Assembly: GCA_947561715.1 (NCBI GenBank)
Contig: OX387197.1
Coordinates: forward strand, 4,035,001-4,099,000
DNA: 64,000 bases
Direction of reading: 5' to 3'
Source: Ascidia mentula
Taxonomy: Eukaryota > Chordata > Ascidiacea > Phlebobranchia > Ascidiidae
Positions 9,830-23,213 of the stretch are shown here, piece by piece (the stretch's first letter is position 1; each line of letters begins with the position of its first letter). A model generated the notes under the pieces. It did not search any database. It saw only the letters and a program-made list of their open reading frames with translations, and was not told the DNA's origin. A program made the position numbers and the translations under genes.

Positions 9830-11869
9830 GTTCCTATTTAAATAAATACTGATGAATACTTGTATTTATGAACGTTTTTACTCAACCTGTAACCGCTATA
9901 TATGCCCTCATCTAAGGGTCTGCAGTTTCAAAACCAAACGCTTCAATAATCCTCCAGTAATTTATATCTTTTTTGGCGGGAGCGTCCTTTGTATATGCAC
10001 CCTATGCTCCTTGCCATGGGAGGAACTTGAAGATTCTTGGTATTGGGATGTGTTTCGTGGAATGTTTCGCTTGTGAAAGAGATTTGATTACGTGCTCGTG
10101 CATCGAGTTTTATTGTTAATTAAGAAAAATATTTTGGACTGTTGACATTGCGTTTTAGTTCTTCGTATCTAACTTGCCTGAACAGGATGCCAATGCCAAA
10201 CGCATGGCCCCGAACTTCAGAGAACAAAAACGACGTTTTCAGCAAATGCAGTTTTAATTTTCAAAGAAATGCAAAACAACAACAAAAAAAACAACAAATA
10301 AGACCACAGGGAAAATGTCAAGACCACAGGAATCAGACCAATCTTCCCCTTAATTCAACGAAAATATTAATTTCGTCCAAATGGCATCGTCTGTTTCAGT
10401 TCTTTTTCAAAAAGAACCATGTAGAATATGATAAAAAAACGGAAAAATAAATAAATAATATTCTACAAAAACCATATTTGCAACATGTTGATGACGCCAA
10501 ACATAGAATGATGACGTCAATGTTGACGTTGTTTTATACATTCGCATGCAACAGGAAAGCTAATGGGTCTAGTGGAGTTTGGTCCCGACGACATGGGAAC
10601 GGGAAACAAAACCGGCCGCACATTAAAGGTTGTGCCGCGGGAGCACTCATGCGAAACGCGGCACTTCAAGCATGACACCGACGCCACAAACTCTGGACTC
10701 GTACCGGCGCAGTCAAAGTAAACGACTCTGTAGGGAGTAATGCTTCTGTTTCGAAAAGGACCAAACCTAACAGTGCATCTGTGTTCTCTGAGGAATCTGT
10801 CAACCAGCAAAATATAAAGTAACAGGTTTATTTCATGAGGTTTTAGTGATTGCCTGGCGACCTAACTAGACATCATTTTTACTTATTGTCGTGCAAGATT
10901 CGCCACCGTTTGGAGTTTCAAGACACAAGTAAACGTATTACATCGATTTTTAATCCCTTAAACTTATGGTCTATTCTAAGACTATATCCGCACCTTGTTG
11001 CAACCAATCATTGATGATATAAACAGGGTTGTGCCCGTCGCAATAATTTTGTATTGTCAAAAACAACCTTTGCATAGGTTGGTTAAATTGCTTTAAACTT
11101 TTCTACATTATAACCCAAAAACTAGTAGCAACAAGCTCTGGAAAGAGCAGGCAATCAACAGGTTGTTCAAACTAAGCTAAACCCTTAATTTAGTTTGCGA
11201 TTTAAACAACATACAACTCGCAAGAAGCAACCCACTTGATGTCACTTGAATACATTCCTCGAGTTGCTGTACTGAACCGATTCGCCATCATGCTTGGTAT
11301 CCCAAGAACCAACATCTGTTTAAAAAAAAATTGTCAATTTTTTTTATCACAATCTGATATTTCAAATCATGTGTGTCCAAACTTTAACGAGTTTCGTTTT
11401 GCAATATTTATACTGAATTTGTTTTTTTTGCGATCCTTCTTTGGAATATTCGTCGCATCGCCATGTTAGAACAAGTGATTACATTATTCACGTACGTATG
11501 AAATCTCACCTAGCGATAGTTCTTGAAAGACTTTTTTACTTTCAAATATGCTTACCAAGGTACCCTGGCAGGCGGTCGGTCGCGCACCATATTACGATAT
11601 GTATTTCTATTTAAGTTCGAAACTTCGATCACGCAGACAGCTCAGTTCGTTGATGTTTATTTTAAGATGCAAACTGATCTGTCTGCGTAAACGTGTTAAA
11701 ATTACGTAGAAATAAATGTGGGTTTAACTTTCGCATACACAAAACCTATTTTCAAAAACACCGCAGTCCATTCTATGGTCGACTCCCACCACATGATGTA
11801 AACACTCACCAAACAAACAAACGATAAAACGCAGAATTTCATCTTTGATTTCTTGATTTTCTTCAACTT
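9830..11869. other. Spacer between peptide cluster and duplicated block
   Basis: Mostly AT-rich and unannotated. A GC-richer island at about 10540-10800 (+) has two overlapping open frames, one reading GLVEFGPDDMGTGNKTGRTL and another ending SVFSEESVNQQNIK-stop. Its composition suggests an exon, but I recognise no family and no clear splice sites. Confidence 0.3.
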
Positions 11870-12956
11870 TTCGATGAAGTGACGGGGCCGCATTCTCTTT
11901 TATAGAATCCAGGTGGAAACACAAAAATGTCCCTGTTTCGAAAGCGGTTTCCGAGGTTATCTCGGTTGTGTGATCAGTAATCACGGCTGATTAAACGCCG
12001 TCCGTTTACTTTTTGATAAGGAAAAGCTTCGGAAAGATTTGGACTGCTTGTTAATTAAGGGAAAGTTTGCGTAGTTTGGTTGTGTCTGTTTCTCTTGCGT
12101 TTCTGCGCCAGTGTTTTCCCTAATGCGATTTCGGGCTATGGTGGCTGATGTTTCGGAAACGTTTCTTAATTGCAAATTTTGTGATTATACCAGTTGTGAC
12201 CCGCAAACCCGCGAACAAAAAGCGTTTGACAAAAATTACGAAATACCGTTTGGATATTTTTTCCTTACCTACAGTAGCCTGAATTTATCATGTGCCGTCT
12301 TTTGCTTGTTATTTAACTTGCAAACATCCCAAATTTATTAAGAAAGGACTTAAAAAATAGTATTCTGACTTCTAGTTAAATATTTCTGAATAAAACGTAA
12401 GCAAACGCTGGATCAATAAAGACTTCACCGGTTTTGGTTCTGGAATTTTTGCCTAAACATTTCCGCGATTCAAATTCCTAATCTCCCAAAAAACACGAAC
12501 AAAAATCACCTCCTCCTTAACGTCTTCGCAGGTAATTTCGATCAGCTTTATCAAAATTAAATATTTATGCCGAAAATTCCGAAACTGATTCCGTTATTTT
12601 TCTTCTTGTTTCGTCATATGTTTGTCCCGAGGCGTGGTAATATACAGAGAAGCATATTGCGTCTCACACTGCGCAACCGGGTCTCACAAAATTGTGTTGT
12701 ATGTTGATGTTGGACATTAGCTAGAGAAACGCCCAAATCAACATAAATTAAATTGTGCAAGTTGAAGCTTTAGAAATTATTATTCTGTAAAATGGGTCGA
12801 CTGCCCTTGATGATGAAAAAATCTACAAAGCGATGTCTCGCTCGCAACCAGAACATCAACAAACCTTTTTTCAGGTTTGTAGAAATTCAGTGAAAAACGG
12901 TTTGTTGTTTTTTTACGACTGCGTTTCACAACGCAACTAAGTCTTCATCGTCTAAG

Positions 12957-13137
12957 ACAATGGTTTCCAATATATTTGTAGTCACGGAACTCTTTTGTAA
13001 AATCTTAAAGTCTGGGGACCCCTACGTTAATTTACCTGGACGTCTTTTCTCGAACATTGCTGCGCATTATTTATAAACAAACTCGAAACTGCTTTTTAAT
13101 TTTTTGTTTCAAACTCCACGCAGGTTGGGAACCACTT
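12957..13137. mobile_element. Possible hAT-type MITE
   Basis: It starts CAATGGTTTCC and ends GGGAACCACTTG, so the ends are imperfect inverted repeats of about 12 bases, resembling hAT tips (CAGTGGTTCTCAA type). The body contains GGGGACCCC. Only the right end is kept in unit B near 22530-22565, so the rest was lost there or differs by rearrangement. Confidence 0.3.
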
Positions 13138-13519
13138 GTGTGACGTAACATTGCAATACTTTCGATCAATAAACTTTGAAACTTCTACGCAGAATCTGAT
13201 GACGCCTGCTAGCAAGTCTGCCTTAGGCTTTTTTTGCTCATTTCCCCCCCAAAACATGAAACGTTACCAATCCGAGGTTAGCAGACCCAATGTTAACATT
13301 CACACTGAGATAAATATATTTACTTTCGTATCGTGTCCGATATGTCATCAAGTAATATTGCATAAAAGGTAAAAAGTATAAAATGTTTGCATTGCATTGT
13401 GGGTATAGGCAAAATTGACGTTCAAAAAAACAGTTCTCGATCAGAATTTGCATTGGTTCTTTAGCGCCACCTTGCGTAATAGTTTTCACAGGAGGAAACC
13501 TGAACACACTATAAGTCAA

Positions 13520-13665
13520 ATGCCGGCCTCACAGGTTATATGTTGTGTGAACAGACAAGATGACCCACAGGGCCAACAAAAGGTGGGTGCCGCCGATGTG
13601 GCGCACCAGGGCCCATACGAGTCTAGGGGCCGTGTATATCAAATAGGGCCCATGAAAACCATTGT
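13520..13665. other. Conserved GC-rich block downstream of FUT8-like gene A
   Basis: This block is nearly identical to 22955-23100 in unit B and stands out from its AT-rich surroundings. Open frames run through it on both strands in both copies, but differences change residues on either strand. It may be 3' UTR or a shared old repeat. Function unknown. Confidence 0.35.
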
Positions 13666-13745
13666 CATACATGTCTTTGAGGTAGTATAGGTAAGGTCTT
13701 AGAACCGCGAAATTCTCTACGTCGGCCCGTTTATGTTCAGTTATG

Positions 13746-16700
13746 TCATCTTAGTGCATGGGGGAGTTTCAGACCTTCGAACGTCTCATATGTCTGTGGC
13801 TTTACAATTTGGTGGTAGCTGTAAGATTCGTCGAGAGAGGTCGCAAATTCCCCGTTGAGGTCGACGCGCGTTGACATCAACTCATAAACCAACCGTCCAA
13901 CCTGCGAATAATAGTTTACATGAAAAAAATTACACAGGTTGTACGCACGAATATGTCACATATTGAGATATGTCAGGGGATCTCAATATCTTTCAAGAAA
14001 TGCATATTCCCTGGCTGACGCAAGACGGTGCGGTGATGACCTTTTTCGTCACGACCCGTTTTAATGAATTTCGTCGGCATCATAGGTAAATACTGATATA
14101 TATCTACAGAAGACGTATTACTATGCTTTCGCATAGCAAGGGTCCGTGTAGCTCAGTTGGTAGAGCGTTGGGTCTGATTGACCCAGGGCCGTGAGTTCAA
14201 AGCTCACCGGGAGTTTGATTTTCAGATCTCGCTCCGACTTGACTGATCCAGCTTGGCTGCAATGCCTGTGAAAACCCTAACGTGGCAACCTTATACGACT
14301 ATACGTGGTATTTTTACTTTACGAAGTTAAAAAACACTTTTATGTGTATTTTGGTGTTTTGTAACCACTGTAATGCCTTGGCTGCTAAGCCTGTGAAATA
14401 CCAAAGTGAATTATTGTAAAACCTGTTAAAAAAAATGTTTGGCTGCCAACCTTGATGTTTGCCACCGACTATGAAACAATTACAAATATGAGCTTACATT
14501 GGACGAGAATGTGCACACGAGGTAGTCGCATTCACTCAGCAACCGAATGTCCAGTGCAATACTACGAAGCTCGTCAGCGCTGTAAAGGTTGAACTGATGG
14601 AAAAACTGCGTGTCAACCAACCTGGCCCGAGAGGAATTTCGCAGGGACAAGATTTCGTAACTTGGATATCTGAAATCAGTGTAACCAATTTGCATATAAG
14701 TTGTTATTTAAATTTGTTTTGGTATTTTGTATTTGTTTCTGTGGGTATTCTATGTCTTTTTTGTGTGTTTTGTACTGATATGTAAAACTAAACGACATTG
14801 TTTAACACAATTTTTGGTAAACAAGTGGCTGATCCAGCATGGTTGAAATGCCAGTTAACTTTACGGGTTACAATTGTGAAGTTAGGACAATGCAGGGAAT
14901 AGTCGTGTAAACAATTACTAATAAAAACATGCAGTTATTACTTGGTCACAGCCTCCGTGTACACGTCAGGATCATCGGTAGCCAGGAATACTCTCCGCTT
15001 CACTCTGGTTGTTGAATGTTTGTCATATTCATCAAACCACACTTTCACCTTTGCCATGTAAACGTCAAGGTCACGAGTTTCGGCTTCGAGCCAGATTTTG
15101 TCGCTTCTTCTTACATGAACTCTGTTATAGGAGTAAAGCAGTGGTTCTCAAACTTTTTGTACATGGTAAAATTTTAAACAACTTCTACGGACCGGTGATT
15201 TTATAAAAACTAAACTGAAATGTAATCAGCAGAGTATGTAAGGGAGTGTTGTGAGATAGTGGAGAGCTTTTATTTTATTTGCACCCAATTCTTAATTTGC
15301 TTTCATAGACACTGATGATGCTTTTAACGAAGCGAAATGTGTATGTCTAATTAAAGAAGACTGAAAGATTTTTACCTGAAACGAAAGTTTCTTGGACAGT
15401 AGCAGAGTATGTGAATAAAAAATAATATTTAATCAGGCAAAAGTAGATGCGCTTCGGACTAAAGGGAAATCCATTAAATGCGAAATGAATACATATTGGG
15501 GAAAGCGCACCGGCGGTTGACAAACAGCCTAACCGATCCCTATATCCACAAGGCGTGGAAAGCCTCAGCCACTGTTACGCAAAAACACTCACCCAATCAC
15601 AGGATGCAAAAATCGTATCTCAGACTTCACACTTTCGAGCAGTTCCGCCATCTGGGGTTGAGGCCGAGTCACGAATTTTGCGAGCTGTCCAATCCACCAC
15701 ACGTGAGCGGGAAGCTTAGTCATGTTTTGCAAGGGCTCGCTAAGCACATCCGGGACAGCGAATGGATGGAATTTCGTCGCTATCGTCAACGTTAGATGAA
15801 TGGTCACTTTGGCGATGCGATGCGCAATGCTGTCTGTTGCATCTGATCAAAAAGAGATTACTTTGGCGCATGGGTCATGAATTACATTCTATCGTCAGAT
15901 AAACGATTTAGAAGCCGTTCATATTTACCAACCTGCCAAGTCCATTGCTTGTGTGACGTCATTGCGTGTGAACTTTGTGCAAACGTCACTGAGGGGTTGG
16001 TAGGTTTCAAGTAGACCCCTCTCCACGCCTCTCATGTTTGCATTGTCCACCAGTAAGGTTCGGTTTGTGCCGACGGCCAACATAAGGCAAGATATGAAAT
16101 GATGAAGCTGGCAACCCAAAGCACAGTTAGAACGTATCCGGCAGAGCAGCAATCGGGCCTCGGAACAGTTTGACGGATTCTGTGCGACAAAATATCAATT
16201 GTTTCATTCGCTACATTTTTGCCTAGTCACCTCTGCGACCATAAAAAACTTGTTTACATGTTCGTGACTTTTCAGTAGCGCGAATTTTAAATGTCTCGGT
16301 CATGTCAACAGGCCAATCGTGCATGCTTTTTATCAGTCGCTGCTGTAACTCATAGTTTGTCCAAAGCTAATGTATGGGTTTCCGAAGAGTTCAAACTTCA
16401 CTGCAAACGAGTAGTATTTTGACAGGATGTGCGATGTGTGGCTTTTATCCAGTCACGGATGCAATGACATCGAGCAAAATGAACTAACAGCGACTCTCAT
16501 ATAAAAGCCTTCGCGCTTTTATTAATTGTCTGAAAGATAGCAAACCTGGTCTATATACGCCCTGTCCACCTCTGCAACCTTAATCCTACTTATACAATAC
16601 AGTTCCATGTTTAATTCTGTACAGAAGGTTTGAGGCAAAGTGATTTTTTCTGACCGTTGTGCCGAAATCAACATGTATGAATTCTGAGGTACCTGCAGAC

Positions 16701-18586
16701 GACAAATGGCCCCCTGAACTTGATCAGAGAGAACTTCAAGTGGCGATTTCAAGAATGATCGGTTGGTCTTATTTCGGCACAACCCGTGTCCGACATGATT
16801 CTCATTTTGCACCGTTGATTCTATAAAATACGGACGTGTTTTTTTGAAAATAAGGACCCGAACATTTGCAACTTCTTATTCCTAAAAACCAACATTCGTC
16901 GACGTAAATTTCTATCACAAAATTAAATTCGTTCACATTGAAAACCGTTCGGTTAATCACAGCGATGAAATGATTCGCTATTATGCATTGAGACGATAAT
17001 ATGAATTTTGCGAGCTGCATACAGATGGCCGCTGTTTCGACCTATAAGGTCTCATCAGTTCAACTTGATGTAACACCAAGCTGAATACATTCAGAAATAC
17101 ATGCAAAAAACTTGGGAGTTAATTAAACGGGATAGTAAGACCAAAGTTAACATGCTAATCATCATAAGCAAACGTTTGGACGATGAACACTGCCGTGTTC
17201 GAAACGTTTGCATAAAAATATTAGGCAACTTTGGGTTTTCTTACTTGTAACAGCTTTGGGTTTTCTGTTTCGAGTAATACACCTTTCCAAGCAAGTTTTA
17301 AAAAAGCTGTTACCAGTAACAAAGTGTGTAATTGGTTGTTACAAGTAAACATTTCAGCAAAGTTTGCTTTCTACGGAGGAATTATTGTGGAAAATAAACA
17401 CCCACCGTCAGAATAATGCCACACGTGTTTGTCGTATTCTGCTTCGATCCTGAAAACCACAAACACCAATCAGGGCAATTGTTTCCAAACGTTTGTAACT
17501 CTGTCCACACTTTTGTATTGAAAAATACTTGAAATAAAATGTCCACACCAAAATTTCATCACTGAAAATCACTGAACTCCTCTGCCCAAGGAGTTCGACC
17601 CATTTTAGGAATCACCGAGTTGATGAGAAGGATATTGATGATTTTATTTTAGTGCTGTACGAAATTTCAAATCCATGCAAAGTCCGTATTCGTTGTGTTG
17701 TTTCAAACAAATCGTATTCGCGCAGCCTAAATGACGTGCATAAGAACATACTGTATGTGCGCGTGCGTGCTTGCTTGCAAAAGTCATCAGTGAGGGATTT
17801 TCCATTGAAAACATGTTGTGATTTTAACGAGAAAAGTATCAGCGATTTACCGAATAAATATTTTGGGAAATTCTGTAAGTTGCGTTCAGACGATTTACAT
17901 CAAAAAATCTATAGAACACGACACTCATGTCACCAAATTATCCGCAAAATTCTTATTTATGTAGCGTGGAACATTGCGTGTTCGGTAAATTGGCTTGTAA
18001 TGTCCACATTGGCATGTAAACGCTAATGGCGATGGAAATTTTCCTGCGCCAACTTCGTGTCGAGCAAAATCTTGTGGTTTAAACCAATTTCTCGGAACCC
18101 ACCAAGTAATATTTATCAACGTGATCGAAAGGGCTGCAAATGCGTGTTTTGACAGGCGACGACCTCTAAAGGCGCTCCACTAAAAGGCAGGAATACAATA
18201 CCACTAGTTAAATGTCGCAATACAATCAACTTACTGATAGCATTTTCGACAATATCGGGCAAAATACAGCACCGACGCTTGCCACCCTATTATCAAATAA
18301 CCACCATATAAACCCATTGAAACCTCGCCGGGTGGCAGTCGAAATGTTAGTAAAATATCATGCAAGTTATTTGTGCGCAAAAAGGGCAACCTTTTGTTAA
18401 ACTACAAGTTCCGGCAGCAAATGCAGAACAAATCTACTACACTTTGCACAATTAAAAAGTTAGTGCTGACCTTTCAAACCACCTAACCTCTGCTTACCTT
18501 GCTGCAACGTCGAAGAGGTAACACGCGGTCAAACTGCAGGCGAGGATTGTAAAAAAGCAAAACTTTTTCTTGTTGAGTTTTGCCAT
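13746..18586 (-). CDS. FUT8: FUT8-like alpha-1,6-fucosyltransferase without SH3 domain, copy A
   Basis: Secure exons: 16179-15933 (NPSNCSEARLLLCRIRSNC then GCQLHH), 15842-15593 (AVPDVL, VWWIGQLAKFVTRP, HPVIG), 15121-14942 (VHVRRSDK...RVFLATDDP), 14669-14498 (KYPSYEI...LDIRLLSECDYLVCTFSSN), 13901-13746 (RLVYELMSTRVDLNGEF...). These follow vertebrate FUT8 residue by residue, including the donor-binding VHVRR.DK loop. All junctions between them keep phase. Probable first exon 18586-18498 encodes a cytosolic MAKLNKKK and a membrane anchor, as expected for a type II Golgi enzyme. Provisional exons 16820-16693, 16649-16546 and 16366-16258 cover the stem region, but two of their junctions do not match in phase, so edges there are uncertain and one exon may be missing. 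FUT8 adds core fucose to N-glycans from GDP-fucose. The frame ends in KLPHALR, where human FUT8 enters its SH3 domain. Confidence 0.85.
14141..14275 (+). mobile_element. tRNA-derived SINE, copy 1
   Basis: The tRNA-like head has a D arm (GCTCAGTTGGTAGAGC), an anticodon arm with loop CTGATTG and a T arm (GTGAG/CTCAC), giving A and B boxes for RNA polymerase III. The acceptor ends do not pair, so it is not a working tRNA gene. The body (TTGATTTTCAGATCTCGCTC, TGATCCAGCTTGGCTGCAAT) recurs at 41013-41155. It is absent from the matching intron of unit B. Confidence 0.65.
15138..15160 (+). mobile_element. hAT-type terminal sequence in FUT8-like A intron
   Basis: It reads CAGTGGTTCTCAAACTTTTT, the typical tip of hAT/Charlie-like DNA transposons, followed by ACGGACCGG some 40 bases on. 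I did not find the opposite end, and the matching intron of unit B lacks it. Confidence 0.35.
15312..15337 (+). ncRNA. Hammerhead-ribozyme-like core
   Basis: CTGATGA, a T, stem II GCTT/AAGC with a 6-base loop, then GAAA. Flanks CATAGACA and TGTGTATG can pair around the core (7 of 8). It is present only in unit A, so it probably came with an inserted retroelement fragment. Confidence 0.4.
17028..17095 (-). ncRNA. Hammerhead ribozyme, full-looking, copy A
   Basis: Minus-strand order: GTA cleavage-type triplet (17088-17086), stem I arms (TTCAGCTTG...CAAGTTGAA, 17085-17059), CTGATGA, stem II GACC/GGTC with TTATA loop, GAAA at 17037-17034. Stem III can form only about three pairs (ACA/TGT), as in short-stem-III ribozymes of Penelope-like elements. 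It lies in an upstream intron of the FUT8-like gene, transcribed in the gene's sense direction. Confidence 0.55.
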
Positions 18587-19870
18587 GCTGTTTTCTCGAA
18601 CCTCGACTGTCGCGGTATCACAGAGACACAGCGCCAATATCCAACGCTATAAGCAGCAATATACAAGTCCCATAGCAAACAACGTTTTGACATTCGAGAC
18701 AACTTCAACCCTTTGCTTTTGAGCTATTTCCTTGTAAAATTAAGCGCGCACCTGAAAAGTTGTAACAATGATATTCACAAAACTTATTGATTTTTGAAAT
18801 GCATGCCGCACCAATAGACCTATAGTTGCGACCTATAGACCTGATTAAACTATCAACTACAGCAGGTAATCATGCAAGAGTCATTCGAAAACAACAGAAA
18901 CAGACTTGTTCGACCGATACTGATAGTAGGGTCATGCTTTATTTCAAACGCACCGACAGACACTTGAAAAACCACTTAAGAAATGTAAACAGGGATTCAT
19001 CAAATCAAAGCACAATAAGGTTCTGATAAAGCGGCTGTTTTAATTAAGCGTTCCTGAATCTTAACGTTTTTCAACTGCAAGCAACCAGACTGCTCGTACA
19101 CCAAACTCAATCTTAAACAAGCTCAGATGTTGGAGTGTAATCTGATACACAATAACTTCCTACTTACAAATCTGCTTCGAAATCACAACATGCTGGTAGA
19201 AGATAGTCAGCCCATGAGCGACTCACTATGCGCACAGTCAGTTAGTGTTTATTTCTACGACTGCAACTGCATGAACGAGCGTTAATTCAACACCCAATGC
19301 TGGTTCCCCTTGCTTTGCTCAACATTCCAACATTAAACTATGTATATCCCGCCACGAGATGACGTCATAGTGCGTCAATTTCGATCAACACTGATAATAT
19401 TAGAAACATTTTTTGAGGGTTTTACTTAGCTAGGGATATTGCAAGGCGGTTGCGAACATTGCATGTAATAAAAACTCTTCTGTAATACGTTGTGCTCTTC
19501 TGTTAGGGTGTTTGTGCTGAAAATCGTGACACAGCCACGCCCGTTTGCGATAACTGGCCACACAAACGGGAGTGTTCGAATTGCAGCAACTACACACCAC
19601 CCTCTTATTGCCTCCTTCCTTTTTCGCAGTATATGTTTTTTTCGGAAAATTATGCAATGTATACCGCCTCATGTAATGCTCAAATTACTGTCCGCATTAA
19701 CTCAATATAGACCCCGGTTTCGTATATTCGCCAAATTGAATGAACAAATTGCCCATTCCAGGCAACAAGTGTTCATTTAAGCCGCCTAATCCGGAAATGT
19801 GTGAATTTTATGCAACCATTCACCAACACAAGTTACGCATTAATCCGTTTTTTTACCGTACATGCGGCTT

Positions 19871-21889
19871 TGGGACACTGTAACTTGGTTACAACTTTAG
19901 CAACGAAAACTTCAAAATTAAACAGTACATCACGTTAACCAGCAAAGAACTGCACTGAAACAGAATACCTGCGCGGTGACACACAGTTAATTAACACAAG
20001 GGTGGGACACATAAGCTAAAACTAACTGTATCGTACTGCTGTCGGCCAAGCCTATAAACGCAAAGTCCAGTCTTAATTTCACAACACCAAGTTATTTCAC
20101 AATTGTCACAACTACGCTGGCCGGGCGCTTGACCAATGTTGCCAATAAACTGCTCGCTGTACTGCATTGTTCTCTGCACAGTGCACAGCAAACGGTGTGC
20201 CTGGAAACCCTTATGCGCCGCAAGACGATGCCAGGCAAGCCGCAGCCTGTGATGACGTCTTCGTACGGTCGGGTATGAAATAACAGCACATTTACTGATT
20301 TATTTGTAGTTTCGTTCATATTAACAGCCATACGCCACGGGATTTGCTATGAATTTGAATGTCTGGATCACTGTACGCATTTTACCGTTGAAATAACACA
20401 GTGAATAGTACTTTCGAAGAAGTCAAAGAAGATTTTCAACGACTTTTATTCGTCCTAACAATTCCTATTGTGTGTATGTTATTTGTCCCATATTCACTCA
20501 AAAGCTCAGTTCGCGTACAGTGGGTCCACAGGTTTCAATAACTATTCTTTGTCATTGGTTGATCCCCGTGGAGTTAATGTTGTTGTTGGCCATTGACTGG
20601 CTTTTGTTGCTACGCTTGACTGGCCACTATATGCGGTTTAGGATTCAATGCCTGAATAACGCAGTAATACTTCAGTTTAAATTTGATGAGATCTGATAGT
20701 TCGACAGTGAATACTCAACTGTCTGCATCTCATTATTAATTTAGTTTTTTTGTCGGACCCATTTTGAAATATATTCGATAGATTTTGTTGCCACTGTAAG
20801 ATTTGTTTTGGGATGAAGTTTCACTCTCTCGGTCCACCTGAAAGAACTTTACGTCTCACTTCTTGGGAAGCAACGCGTACTCTAACTACCAGAGGTTCGG
20901 AACTTGTCTTACAACTTCCATGAATTCTTCATAATTTCGACTCGTATTTTCTTGCATAGTTGTCTGTTGCACATTAGTTAAAAAGGCAAAACCCTCAAGC
21001 ACACATGCCAAAAATCCACTCTTAACCACCAATTTTATAACTAGGGAAATTTACAACAAAAATACTCTAATTGGAAACTGTACCGCCTATAACTTTCACC
21101 ACCTTTCAGAACTATTACTAATGAAGACCACATATAATATTTTTCCATAACCATCATCAGAATATATAACTGGACATTAGGGCAGAACCATCGAGCTTCT
21201 ATATCTCAAATAATGGCTCAAGTAAAACGTCAAACGAGATAGGAAGGTTCAGTCTCCCTTGAAAACACAACACGCTGCTGAGCTTTTCAAAAATTGATCC
21301 ACCAGACAAAGGCAGGCTTGGGAGTTTGTGTATGCTGCGACAGACGCGACCCAGCATTTTCTACCCGCCTGGAATTTGATAGGTTTAACTGACGGTTTGA
21401 CAAAGAATACGTCATTTGGTAACAATGGTCTGATTATGGGGGGATGAGTGAACTTACGATGAAATGGGTCTTGGGTTCAAACCCAACCTCGTGCGAGACG
21501 TTTAAGTATCAGTACAAAGTGTGTGTATAAATATCATCAGTTTATTGCAATATTGAACTAACTGATATGTAATATGGAATCATGTTACGTTTATTGTTAC
21601 TGTTTTAGTTTATGCAGGTCATTAGCTGTTGATTGACACCTATTTGTTTACAGCCCGCTTAGAATGCCCGAGCTGGCGAAACTACGGCTAAATTTGTTCG
21701 TTCGTAATGGAGGAAACGAAATTCCACATTGCCATTTTTTTCCCTTTTTCCTTCATTGTTTTTTGGCTACGACGTTTCCGAAACCAGGATTTGTAAGCAG
21801 GCCGTCAGCTCGTTCCTATTTATCAATACCAGAATCTCAGCTTGCATTTGCAGATCAGTTGATAACTTTAAAAGGTTCTGCTGTAAAAG
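19871..21889. other. Spacer between duplication units
   Basis: AT-rich, with only short frames on both strands. I recognised no gene, RNA gene or repeat array. Confidence 0.5.
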
Positions 21890-23213
21890 TCGATGAAGCG
21901 ACGGGGCCGCATTCTCTTTTATAGAATCCAGATGGGAACACAAAAATATCCCTGTTTCGAAAGCGGTTTCCGAGGTTATCTCGATTGTGTGAGCAGCGAC
22001 CACACTGTAATCACGGCTGATTAAACGCCGTCCGTTTACATTTTGATAAGGAATAGGTTCGGAAAGATTTTGACAACTTGTTAATTAAGGGAAAGTTTGC
22101 GTAGTTTGGTTGTGTCTGTTTCTCTTGCGTTTCTGCGCCAGTGTTTACCCTAATGCGATTTCGGGCGATGGTGGCTGATGTCTCGGAAACGTTTCTTAAT
22201 TCCATTTTGTGATTATATCAGTTGTGACCTACAATTATAACAGTGAACAAGTTTTAATCAACAGAAGAGTATTTTTGGACTATACTCTAACATTTTGGAC
22301 GGAATAGCAAGAAAATAGCAATAACAAAGTAATAAGGTACTTTTTCCGAATTATTCCGCCAGTTTTACTAACGTAGCGGCGAACAACAACGTTGGACAAA
22401 AATTACGAAATACCGTTTTAATATTTTTTCCTTACCTACAGTAGCCTGAATATATCGTGTGCTGTCTTTTGATTGTTATTTAACTTTTAAGAATCACAAG
22501 TTTATTAAATAGCTTTTTAATTTTTGTATCAAAGTGTCCGCGAACTCCAGGCTTGGAACCACTTGTGTGACGTAATATTGCAATACTTTCGATCAATGAA
22601 CTTTGAAACTTCTACGCGGAATCTGATGATGCTTGCTAGCAAGTGTGCCTTGTGCTGTTTTTACTCATTTTCCCCCCAAAAACATGAAACGTTTCCAGTC
22701 GTCCGGGGGTAGCAGACCCAATGTTAACATTCACACTGAAATAAATATATTTTACTTTCGTATCGTGTCCGATATATCATCAAGTAATATTGCATAAAGG
22801 GTTGAAGCAAAAGTATAAAATGTTTACATTGCATTGTCGATAAAGGCAAAAATTACATTTAAAAACACAATTTTCGATCAGAATTTGCATTAGTTCTTTA
22901 GCGCCACCTTGCGTAATAGTTTTCACAGGATTTAAGCTGAACACAAAATAAGTCAAATGCCGGCCTCACAGGTTATATGTTGTCTGAACAGACAAGATGA
23001 CCCACAGGGCCAACAAAAGGTGGGTGCCGCCGGTGTGGCGCACCAGGGCCCATACGAGTCTAGGGGCCGTGTGCATCAAACAGGGCCCATGAAAACCATT
23101 GTTTGTTATAGAAACGAGCACTTTTTCTGCATACATGTAAATGTCTTTGAGGTAGTAGATAAGGTTTTAGACCCGCGAAATTCTCCACGTCGGCCCGTTT
23201 ATGCTCAGTTATG

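Larger units (their letters stand above)
11870..19870. repeat. Tandem duplication, unit A (8.0 kb)
   Basis: Exons, introns, 3' flank and 5' flank of the FUT8-like gene match the block at about 21890-28245 in the same order and direction. The left edge lies near the shared ACGGGGCCGCATTCTC (11880 and 21900) and the right edge near 19870/28245. Unit A is about 1.6 kb longer because of insertions at about 12345-13090 and 17100-18110 and smaller ones. Confidence 0.85.

Noticed and set aside
14141-14213. tRNA gene (anticodon GAT)
   Set aside because: D, anticodon and T arms form, but the acceptor ends do not pair and the sequence continues into a SINE body shared with another locus.
16261-16500. 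Decay of FUT8-like copy A because stem-region exons do not keep phase
   Set aside because: Copy B shows the same pattern with in-frame indels, so missed splice sites are more likely than loss of function.
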